In this document: positions 44,893 to 56,800 of the stretch, piece by piece
How positions within the stretch are numbered: the first letter of the stretch is position 1
Layout: each line of letters opens with the position of its first letter
Origin: Diadema setosum
Lineage: Eukaryota; Echinodermata; Echinoidea; Diadematoida; Diadematidae
DNA length: 64,000 nucleotides
Direction of reading: 5' to 3'
NCBI RefSeq assembly: GCF_964275005.1
Contig: NC_092689.1
Location: forward strand, 7,856,200-7,920,199
Notes under the pieces: model-generated
Told to the model about the DNA's origin: nothing
The model's input: only the letters and a program-made list of their open reading frames with translations
The model's database searches: none
Program-made: the position numbers and the translations under genes

Positions 44893-47800
44893 ATGTTATC
44901 CCGGCTGGTATTTAGAAATGGTAATTATGATTCGCGTGAACATGTTTTGTTGTTTGAATTTCATGCGTGAAAATAATTTGTTATGTACCCATAGTGAGTG
45001 AAAACAAGAATGATGGCGCGACGTTAAGATTACTGTCTGTGTGTAGTGTCCCTCTAACATGTCTAAGCAATTGCTAATGTAACTTTACACAGCCCAGTCG
45101 CCGCAGTAAATTTACATAAAAATTCGCGTAGCGTATTAACAGCGTCTGGTCGGGCTACTCTAATGTACAAATGTAGCTCTGTCTGTTGATTGGCAATTTG
45201 TGTGCGGTGCTGTGTCTGTATATTACACCGGCAGTGCACCGCTATTTATGTTCATTCACGCACCACACGGATGTCCGTGCAGTTTAAACTTTAACCTTTA
45301 ATAAGCACCTGGCACAGTTTTCAGCTTGCAGAAGATCTGTGATGATAGTATTTATGACTATGAATATGAGCCACATTAACGTAAAATCTGCAAAATCGTG
45401 AAATCGGGCCCACCGTGCTGCAGTGCGCGTGCACGCGTGCATTACTCGCCATTAGATAATACTTAAATAGAATTAACGTTAGAACCTCTAGAACACCTTT
45501 TTTCTATCTATTGACCGATTCGGGTTCGTTGAGGGCAGCAGACATTTTATGGCACTGGGCGCAGCCATGAGCTCAAATTGCGGTGTCTCAGCCGACCCCC
45601 GCTCTCCCCCACCCCCAGGGCAACATGTTTATCGCGCACTTAAAGCCCAAAGAAAGTTCTGGTACGCCTGCAAAAGTTGTCAAATTTTGCTCCAAAATGT
45701 GAACGTATGCCTAGGAAATGTGCGGAATAACGCTGTAAGAACAAGATATTCGATGGGTAACGACGAAAATGGGAAATATTAACCAAAAACGTTCAGTCTC
45801 AGAACTTACCCGAACGGGGTCAGGCTAGACTCAGACTCGGGGATAACTCGGCCTCGCTTTGCTTGACGGCGGGATGATGTATTGGTTGTCCCCCTGGATT
45901 GTACAGCGTGGCGTTGTACTATGCATATGGGAGCGGCCTGTATAAACTACATTGTAGCGTTCTGGCTACTCGCAGTAATGGTCCGAGTTGTTACAACGCG
46001 CGCATCAAAAACCTCTTTGGCGCGCATGCAAAATTAGTGTGCGCCTCTCAAGCACCTCTAAAAACAATCAAAGACGCTTGATAAACAACAACAAAAACTT
46101 CAAAGACCACACGTCTCAGCAACTGTGGTGATATGTGCGTATACTATATAGCAAATAGGCTTGAGGACCGCGCGCTGTCCATTTGTTTTGTACAGGATTA
46201 GCACGCACTTTCCTGTCTGCTCATCAAGGCCTCGTTTGGTACCCGTAGTATAGAGTACTGATGGAAATGGCGATCACGAACTGTGTGTAATTGTCTGAAA
46301 TAGGGTCGAGATTTCCCTGAGACCGAGTTAGTCTGGAGCCTTCTGGAATAAAAGTCGGTCTACCGACTTTTATTATTTTTCTCAAAATACTCCAAAACGA
46401 CTCATCATTCCGGCAAACCGCGTCAGCCAGGTAAGTTTCTTTGTAGACTCTTTCGATATATTGCAAGCAAATATGAAATGGTGCCAGACGGGTTCTCAGG
46501 CCCTTACCAGAACTTTGTTTTCACTTTAAACTGAAGTTGTAACAAAGGTTCGCGCACTAAGCAAGCATTCGCGCACTCAGTACGAGACGCTGGCTAAGTA
46601 AAGCAACCATGCATCAGTTTTTCATTCTGCGCGCGTGCTAATGTAGGGAGAGGGGTGGGGAGTGGGAAGGGGGGGTCGGCTGAGACACCGCGTAATGGCG
46701 CTGCCCATGCCAAAAATACACATAGCGCGTCACAGAATCGGTCAATAGCAAGCAAGGTTAGACCTTGGGTACGTTAGGGTTATCGTTTAGGGTTAAGTAG
46801 GGTTGTATTGTTTATGTTTAAATTGGCCGTTAAATTAGTCGAGGGACATTGGGGAGTCCTTCCAAGAATAAAAAGTTGAAGACCAAAGAAAAAAAGGAAG
46901 AAGGGAGGACGAAAGGTGCTATGCTGTGGAAATCAGCCCCACCGCTGTATCAATCTCGCGACCGCGTGCCGTAAATGCCGTTTGGTGGGGCCGCATTCAC
47001 GAGCATTATATTTATACATTTGTACTGTGGAAGAGAGCCCCACCGCCGTGCTTACCGACGAATGCCACACGGCACAGTGGGGCTGAATTCACGAGTATAA
47101 TTAAAAACAGGCGAGCCGCTGTAGTTATACATGTAATCTATCTAGTAGTAGTACGGACACGCAGTGGTGGGGCCTATTTGACGAATACAATGTATGCCGT
47201 AAAATCTTTCAATTGATTTTGTCACAGCTGTACACTGTATATACACTATAGGTTTCTAGCTAGTATTAAGTATAGTCCATGTAAGTCAGTGTCACCAGAG
47301 TCGTTACAAGGTTATCGCCTTACCACTAAAAATTTAGTAATTAACCTCGGTCTGGGAATTCAATCTGCTAATGATGAGGGGGGCTTACATAGTAACTGCA
47401 CCAGCAACCCCAACACGTACAGTAGGCCTACCGTGTTACTACTTGTAGTTACAGCGCCCGACGCCAGGGTTAAGGGGAGCTCCGTCTCACAAGGCACTCT
47501 CCTCCTCATGAGCCCCTCTATCTGGGGTAATTGAGAGGCTCCCTCCCTGCAATGCTCATGAGGATGTATTGGAGGCCTCCTCTGCACTTATCATCCATTC
47601 CACATTTGATATATATGTACATGTACAGTGTAAATGGTCACAAGTTGGCACTTTGATTTTTTGTTACACACACATGTTCACTCTCCATGATGAGAAGAAG
47701 AAAAAAATTCTATCTAGTTGTCTGTTTGTTTTGAATAAAACTCAATTTTTGTCTAAACAGATAGATAGAATTCTTATACAAGTTTATATGCAAAAAATCA

Positions 47801-50800
47801 GTACCAGTATTTATTGTGATATTGCACTTTTTTCATTCCATATGTCTAAGTGTTAAATACCATACTGATGAATGCTTTTGTGCACTATTTGTGTTGGATG
47901 ACATGAGACTAGATTCCATACAGTGTACCATGATGCATTCCATGATGCACAGAAATACAGTGTACCGGTACTTGTAACAGGCTGCCTGGGCAAGGCAGAG
48001 AGAAAATGCCATTCATTAACAAATTTAAAGTTGTGAAGATATCAAAATTAGGTTAGCATTCAACATGCTGTGCGCTGTGCATCAATAATGTGATTGTTCA
48101 AAGTGAATACCTAAAAAAATGTTAGTACATAGATCAGTGATAGGCCTACATGAGCGGGCAGCTCTTTTTTGATAGGAATAAAGTAGTCAGGAATTTGATG
48201 ATAACAAAAGGGGTATACCAAGATTATACTTCTCTACAAACATATACCAACAGTAGCAGAACAGTATTAAGACTGACAATACATGATGTACAGTACTAGT
48301 AGATTATTCTATGATTTTTATCTGATTTATTGACAGGCTCCGCCATTGCTGCGGCAGCAGTCAGAGCATCAGCACCATGGTAAGTGCAAATGTTGTGAAT
48401 CCAAGCTAGATATATTGGCCTTACATCTTCATACTGAGAGGAAAAACTTCAGAGGCCATTGATAAGTTTCATCTCTAAAATAGAAAAGAGAGCAGACTCA
48501 GTTTTCTGTACAAGATGTTATGAATCCTTGCGCTGTGATGTACAGATATGGTATGAATTTCAGGCAGTTCTTGAACTATTGAATCATCTCACCAAAATGT
48601 AGAGATTAAAAGTTTCATTTTATTGCATGTGTTAACTAGAGAATGTTCTATGATTTTGTAGTGTTTTGAAGTGATGTTAAATGGATTCCTAAAGTTCTGG
48701 AGCATGCAATGTTCATGTTGAAAAAAAAAAAAACAAAAACCTCTTATTATTTCAATTTTAAAGAAATCAGGAATGTACATACATTGTACCTTATCTACTA
48801 CAGCTGACAGTAGCTGCTACTCTACTGTCATCATGAGCAGCTTTGCTACTACAGTTGAACCTCTCGTATCCGGACAAGTCGGGACCGGGGCTCATCCGGA
48901 TAAGGGATTTGGCCGGATACGGGAGACTCAATGCTTTATACATGTACATATACAGGGCTGCACACTAACCCATTTTTCTGCCGGTCCAACCTGTCTCTGT
49001 CGGACCGGTAAATGCCCCGTTTTAACATTTTTTACCGGTCTGAACAGAAAATTTACCGGTCAACAACGACAACCTAAAAAATAAACTTATTTTCTTGTTT
49101 TTTTATGGACGTACCCCCCCCCCCTACCCATGTACATTTTACAGATTAATACTTTTTTTTAAACTTGCATTATCTATTGCACAAGAAATTAAAAAAAAAA
49201 GATAGGAAAAACTAGAATGTTTGTTTGTGAATTACAGTGTAAAACGATAATGAACAAAATTAGATTGTATCAAATGCGTTTGTGACTTTTTCTAAACATC
49301 GGCGCACGAACTTGCTGCGTAACCTGCTCTTGGTGGTCAGTTGGATTGCGACGATTTAATGAATTATTTTAGCTGTGAAATTTTCTGATGTATGCGCTCC
49401 AAGGAGTTCTTTATTTTTCGCCCGATAATCTATTCGCATTTGTGCATGCGTTCTTGAAAGGCACACGACATGCAGGGCCGAATTTTCAATCCTTTTTGCG
49501 CCCATTTCCACCTCAAATATTAGCGGGATTGTGACGATTTCATAAATTACTTCGGCTGTAATCTTTTATGATAACGCGCCAAAATGGGTTGAAAATGTGT
49601 CCTTCATTTTTCCCGATAAACTCTTCGAATTTCGTAAGTGCGTTCTTAAAAAGATGCACCACATGGCCGAATTCATGATACTTTTTGCGCCTATTTCCAC
49701 CTCAAATATTAGCGGGATTGTGACGATTTCATAAATTACTTCGGCTGTAATACTTTTTCTGATGCAAGCGCCAAAAGAGGTTGAAAATGTGTCCTTTATT
49801 TTTTCCCGATAAACTCTTCGAATTTCGTAAGTGCGTTCTTAAAAAGATGCACCACATGGCCGAATTCATGATACTTTTTGCGCCTATTTCTACCTCAAAT
49901 AATCAGCGGGATTGTGACGATTTCATAAATTACTTCGGCTGTAATCTTTTATGATAACGGGCCGAAATGGGTTGAAGATGTGTCCTTTATTTTTTCCCGA
50001 TAAACTCTTCGAATTTCGTAAGTGCGTTCTTAAAAAGATGCACCACATGGCCGAATTCATGATACCTTTTGCGCCTATTTCCACCTCAAATATTAGCGGG
50101 ATTGTGACGATTTCATAAATTACTTCGGCTGTAATATTTTCTGATGCAAGCGCCAAAAGAGGTTGAAAATGTGTCTTTATTTTTTCCCGATAAACTCCTC
50201 GAATTTCGTAAGTGCGTTCTTTGATGCACCACATGGCCGAATTCATGATACTTTTTGCGCCTATTTCTACCTCAAACAATCAGCGGGATTGTGAGGATTT
50301 CATAAATTACTTCGGCTGTAATCTTTTATGATGCACGCGCCAAAATGGGTTGAAAATGTGCCCTTTACTTTTTCCCGATAAACTCTTCGAATTTCGTAAG
50401 TGCGTTCTTAAAGATGTTCCACACAGCCGAATTCATGATACTTTTGCGCCTATTTCTACCTCAAATATCAGCGGAATTGTGGCGATTTCATGAATTACTT
50501 CGGATGTAACTTTTTGTGATGCACGCACCGGCTAGAATGGTTGAAAATGCGATCTTTATTTTTCTCCCCATAATCTCTTCGCATTCCGTACATGTGTTCT
50601 TGAAAGGTATACGACACGGCGGAATTCACGATCCTTTTTGCGCCTATTTCTACCTCAAATATCAGCGGGACTGCGATGATTTTATGAATGACTTCGGCTG
50701 TCATCTTTTATGATAACGCGCCAAAATGGGTTGAAAATGTGTCCTTTATTTTTCCCGGATAAACTCTTCGCATTTCGTAAATGCGTTCTTAAAAGATATA

Positions 50801-53800
50801 CGACACGGCCAAAAATCCTGATTCTTTTTGCGCCTATTGTTTCCTCAAAACTTCAACGGGATTGCGATGATTTCATGAATTATTATTCGGCTGTAATCTT
50901 TATGATGCACGGGCCAAAAGGGGTTGAAAATGTGTCCTCTTTTTTTCTCCCAATAATCTCTTCGCATTTCGTACTTGCTTATACGACACGGCCGAATTCA
51001 CGATCCTTTTATCGCCTATTTCTACATTGAATATCAACCGAATTGTGGCAATTTCATGAATTACTTCAGATATAATCTTTTGTGATGCGCGCACCAACTA
51101 ATAGAATGGTTGAAAATGCGTTCTTTATTTTTCTCCCCATAATCTCTTCGCCTTCCGTACATGCATTCTTGAAAGGTATACGACACGGCCGAATTCACGA
51201 TCCTTTTTGCGCCTATTTCTACCTCAAATATCAGCGGGATTGCGATGATTACATGTATAACTTCGGATGCAATCTTTTATGATACACGCGCCAAAATGGG
51301 TTGAAAATGTGTCCTTTATTTTTCCCAGATAAACTCTTCGCATTTCGTAAATGCGTTCTTAAAAGATACACGACACGGCCAAAAATCATGATTCTTTTGC
51401 GCCTATCGTTTCCTCAAACTTCAACGGGATCGCGATGATTTTATGAATTATTATTCGGCTCTAATCTTTATGATGCACGGGCCAAAAGGGGTTGAAAATG
51501 TGTCCTGTATTTTTCACCCAATAATCACTTCGCATTGCGTACATGCCTATACGTCACGGCCGAATTCACGATCCTTTTAGCGCCTTTTTCTACATCAAAT
51601 ATCAGCGGGATTGCGATATGTCATTAATTATTTCGGCTGTTATCTTTTGTGATACATTCACCAGAAGGGTTGAAAATACGTTGTTTATTTTTCTCCCGAT
51701 AATTTCTTCGCATTTGTGCATGCGTTTTCAAAATCGTACTTTGCATGAAGGGCCGAATTCGATATTCTTTTTGCGCCTATTATTGTTTACTCAAATTCCA
51801 ACGGGATTGCCAAATTTTCATGAATTACTATTCGGCTGTAATCTATATGATGCAGTCGCCAAAAGGGGTGAAAATGTGTCCTTTATTTTTCTCCCGCTAA
51901 TCTTTTCCCATTTCGTACATGCGTTCACATTCACGATCCTTTTGCGCCTATTTCTACCTGCAAATATCAGCGGGATTGTGGCGATTTCATGAATTACTTC
52001 GGATGTAATCTTTTGTAATGCAAGCACCAGAAGGGTAAAAATGTGTTTTTTATTCTTCTCCCGACAATCTCGTCGCATTTGTGCATGCGTTTTTGATGAA
52101 CAACACGGCATGCAGGACTGAATTCAAGATCCTTTTTGCGCCTATTATTTCCTCAAATTTCAACGGGATTGCGTTGATTTCATGAATTGTTATTCGGCTG
52201 TAATCTTTTATGATGCACTCACCAAACTGTTTCCTTTATTTTTTTTTCTCCTCTATAATCTCTTCGCATTTCGTACATCATAAGCTTCTGAAAGATACGA
52301 CACGGCCGGTCGTATTCATGATCCTTTTTGGGACGATTTCTACCTCAAATATGTAAGCGGGACTGCCATGATTTCATGATTTTTTTTTCTCCCTAGTATT
52401 ATCTCTTCACATTTTGTGCATGCGTTCTTAAAAAGTTCACGGAAGGGCCGATTTCGTGATCCTTTTTTGCGCCTATCTTCATTATGAGACCATTCTGAGC
52501 GAATGAAAATATTCATTTGTGAAATGACTGTGTAAAAATGAAAATAAACGCAATCAGATCCATTTACTGTATCGCTGAATATCGAATGTGTTTTTACTTT
52601 TTCTAAAAATCGACACTAGTATATTAGTTCTAACATAACTGCCACGCTGCAGCGAAGCCGGGATCGGATCGATCTTGCGTTAAAAATCATGAGTAAAATG
52701 ACCCAGAAATGCGTGCGCTTCTATCAATGCTTCTTGTCTGGCATGACCGCCGATCGCAAGCAATCGAAAAGCAGTTACACTGTATACATGCTTTGCATGT
52801 ATTGCATTGCATGCAGTGCGTGAGCAGCGCCAAATGCGCAAGCTAGCGCGACTCCGATAACTGGTCGACTGCTAGTGCTCAAAACTAATCCCGTTTACTG
52901 TACAAATTGCACCGGTAGACATAAACGAAAACTTGCGTAAAACTTGTTGAACAGTGCGATATCTTGCATTCTGTTTCTCCCTGATCGGGGCTGCTCTTTT
53001 TCGTTCTACTGACCCCACCAATGTTTTTTTTTTTTTTTTTTTTTTTTACTGGTCATGTCGGACCGGTAACTTGTGGATTTCCTGAAAAGTTACCGGTCCG
53101 ACAGTGACTTTTACCGGTCTTTGACCGTCGGACCGGCGCCAGTGTGCAGCCCTGACATATACATACACATGTAGCTCATTGTAGTACCACATGTAGTAAT
53201 GTGTATACTGCAACCTTTTCATTGTTATATTTGGGGATGTTTCGGGATGTTGACATGTCTGAAGGTAAGCAATTTGGAAGGAAATTTGATGCAATGTATG
53301 TTAATCATATTGGAAGTAATATGTAATTCATGTGTGTTTAGGTAGGAGTTCTCAAGGAGTTGGGAATCCCCCTTTCTTCCCGTAATTATTAAAAAAAAAA
53401 AAAAAAAAAAAAAATCACTGCGAGATTGCGTCCGGATAATAGAGAGATCCGGATAAAGGGAGGCCGGATAATAGAGGTTCAACTGTATATCTGCAACTTT
53501 TATTTGAGAAATGAAAAACACAATTGTGTATTTGTGCTGTAATTGGTACATGTACATGACTGTTCAGGTGTTGTGGTAAATGCTATGTATTAAAAAGTTC
53601 CCTTCATATTAAAACTATTCATCCAAAAAAAAAAAAATGGTCTTTTGAAAGTGCTTGGAGTACCTACATATATATGTCTGTAGTTATACTGTCCTGTATT
53701 ACAAGGGAGGTCTGCTTACTGAAAAGAGATCGACATGTACTACACTTGTACATTGTCCAGTACATGTAATCTGTGCCAAAGTTACAGCATTGTATAATGA

Positions 53801-56800
53801 ATAGTTTGTTCATCTGAAGTGTTCTTCTTTTTCATCAAAGCTTGTGTGTGTGATTTTCAACCAATACTACTTGTAAGTCGAATCGAGCTTGAAATGCAGA
53901 TGATATGCAAGTGATGTTATGCAAGGTCTATCTTTTCTTTTCTTGTCCGTCGGTAATGTGTAGTGTAACAGTAGCACCTCAGAAGATGTTGATCTCGACA
54001 TCATCATCCCAGCTGATGCCCACCAAAATGCCAGAGGAAGGAGGCAAGGTGCGGTTCGGTTTCGTCCCAGAAGAGTGGATGCAGTTCTTCCACAAGAAGA
54101 CTGGAGTCACAGGTAAGAGAAACGCTCGGGTGACTGTTGACACAGTTTAGTGGTAGAGTAGTCAGGAAATTAGTGTACATCAAACTAAGCTACAATTGTA
54201 TCATGCCCATCTCTGCAACAGTTCACGTTTCAAGCAAGCAACATTGCAATTATGAAAGAGGCCTTGCCCCTTCAAATATTTTTTGGTAACAGTTGCCAGT
54301 GACATAACATTTTTCTGTCTTTCCTAGCACATGAGTTAAGAAAACAAAGCAAAAATAGTAGAGAGACAGTATCATTCTTGTCAAAGAAGATGTAGAGCTA
54401 CTTCATTCCTCAAAGAGAAAAGATTTTATGAGTTTTCTTGTGCCAGTTTTAACAAAAATGAATGTGTATTTGTCAAATAAGCAAATTCATTGGGGGAAAA
54501 ATCACTGCAAGAAGAAAGAATACCATCTATTGCTTGGGGAGATTCTGCATATTACTTGACAGTTCTATAGTTGTGATTGATGCAGAACTGTAGCATACCG
54601 ATACCTTATACCTTTTGACCTGATGTTGGGACTGCTTCTGATCATCTTCCCAGGACCATACGTGTTCGGCACTGGTCTCATCCTGTTCCTGATCAACAAG
54701 GAGATCTACGTGTTTGGCCCGGAAACCATCCATGCAGCCGTGGCGCTGTCTCTGTTCATTTATGGCATCAAGAGATTTGGCCCGGGCATCGCACAGTGGG
54801 CAGACAAGAAGAGGGCAGTAAGTGGACACACCAACATTTTGAAAGTATCTTTATCCCACATGCAGTGCTATATTGATATTGGGCAGTCATTTGCAATTGG
54901 TTTGAAATTGGTGGATTTGCGGGAATGATGCTTCTATAACATTTTTTAGCATGGCCACATTGGTAGATACTTGACAGAAATTAGAGAAATTCTACATGCT
55001 AGATAAGCTGTTATTTTTGCGTACTGACTTTTTCAAGAATGAGGAGGTTGTGGACATTTTCACAAGATGTTATTTTTGCAAATTGACATCAAGCTGTCAA
55101 AAGTGCACTATTACACCAGCGCATGGGCGACATTTTGGTGTGTTGTTAAATTTGCAAAAGTTAAACCCATGCAAAAATAACAGCTCATACAGTACTCCTT
55201 ACTCTGTAGTTCATCTCTTTAAGTTCAGAACACCTATTTGGGATGGCAGAGAAAACTTGAAATGTGCTCTGAATTCATCTTTCGCCTTTTGCAGATATAG
55301 GTACTGGTTGTTGACACATGATAATATTGCACAATGATCTTGCAAGGCAGATGCAGCATGTTGCTCTAAAGAGCTGAAAAAGGGTGAAGCAGTTTTGCAA
55401 TTATGGAGAGATGATTGTCATTTTCAACTTTCTGTTTCATGTTTGTCTTTCGACAGGAAAGACTGGAACAAGCCTATGTTGGCCGCAATGAGAGCATTGC
55501 CATGTACAATGACGCCATTGAGCATGAGAAGACGGAGCAGTGGCGACTTGATGGACGCAAGCAGCTCTTTGATGCAAGAAGGGTCAGTCAATGTCTCTTA
55601 CTTTGTCATAATATTTGTCATGTTTGCAAGTTTGAAAAATCAAAGTAATTTGCACTGTTGTATATCTCTGTGAACAGATGTTAATTTATACATGTGTATG
55701 CATAGAGTCAATGACTGTATCAGCCATTGGGTAATTGTATTTTGTGAGTGTCACAGAGACAAAGAGGTGAAATCATTTTTGGTTCAGTGGATCCGAACAC
55801 AGACTCTCAATAGTAAGGTCCCTGGTTCAAGTCTGGTAGCAGCAGCAGTTGTGCCCATAGGCGAGGCAGTCTATCCTAATTACCTACACCAATAGTCATT
55901 CGGAGCGGTGTCAAGCAGTCAGTTGTAGGTTAGCTTACAGGGAAGTAATGAAAGTGTTTCTTTAGTGGCGATATGGAATACCAGAAACAAAAGAATAAGT
56001 GTCACATGAGAAGGACTAGAACTGCATCATTGATGTCCTCCAGAGGATATGTGAAGTTAGGTTAAAGACAGTCCCGATAATAGGAACGCTATGTTCAGAT
56101 ATAGACTGACAGGTAGGTAACCTAGGGTTAAGCTTCTTCCTTGTCTGTATATGCATCATTATGTGCCCTCAGTAAGCACATGTGAACCTTTGTGATCAAA
56201 TCTTTGCAGCTAAAAATTCCCCAAACTTTGGAGGGGGGGGGGGGAGGTACTTAATAACAGCTAATGTTTTTGATACACTGCTCTCTATCCCAGCTTACTA
56301 CATCAGATTGTCTTCCATGGTTTTGATGATCTGTTCTGTATCTTGCAGGAAAATGTGGCGATGCGCCTCGAGATCGAGTATAGGGAGCGTCTCCAGCAGG
56401 TTGCTACAGAGGTCAAGAAGAAGCTGGTGAGTGAAACCAAGAGGGGATGATTGATTTTCACTTATATTTATCTCTGTTCTGAGCATTGGAACTAAAGACA
56501 AAATGGTTCAATATTTGGTAGAGAATGCTGAGAATTCCCCCCTCCCACTATTTAGAGTTATTGCCTTCACTTTCAAAGTAAGTCACATGTTTGCATTGCT
56601 GATAAAAGATGGATTTTTGACTTACCAGTCGTAGTGGCCATCTAAAACTTGCAGGGCAACCATGTTGTCATATTGTGCATAACAGAACTCTGAAGAAAAT
56701 ATTCATATCCAGAGAGGTGGGTAAAAAAGCCAACAAATCAACAAATCAACCAATCATTGAGGTGGTGTAGCTTGAAGTCCTTAATGATTTTTTTTTTTTT

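Larger units (their letters stand above)
44921..48336 (+). other. ATP5PB intron 1
   Basis: Donor GTAATT, acceptor TTGACAG. Contains the 45508-46748 inverted-repeat element and fragments near 46930-47180 in which CAGCCCCACCGC-type words recur. Confidence 0.8.
48852..53485. mobile_element. Pogo/Tigger-like MITE (copy 2) split by a hAT-like insertion
   Basis: TIRs CAGTTGAACCTCTCGTATCC and, in reverse complement, CAGTTGAACCTCTATTATCC; TA on both flanks. The outer segments (48852-48952 and 53155-53485) align in order with the intact relative at 3374-3915, including GGGAGACTCAATG and GTTAATCAT...GTAATTCATG. Without the insert it would be about 430 bp. Non-coding. Confidence 0.85.
48380..53963 (+). 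other. ATP5PB intron 2
   Basis: Donor GTAAGT after a 43-bp exon, and an acceptor after a pyrimidine-rich tract ending GTGTAG. Most of the intron is the transposon nest at 48852-53485. Confidence 0.85.

Noticed and set aside
45549-45782. 77-residue plus-strand frame near the ATP5PB start as an alternative first exon
   Set aside because: It lies in the inverted-repeat element and lacks a presequence; the nine-codon exon at 44893 fits in phase and sequence.
49440-52475. CRISPR-like array
   Set aside because: Units are about 190 bp, tandem without spacers, and lie in a eukaryotic intron inside a transposon.
53905-53963. Upstream extension of ATP5PB exon 3 to an in-frame ATG at 53905
   Set aside because: It would read through a pyrimidine-rich intron end; the exon starts at 53964, where phase matches the 43-bp exon.
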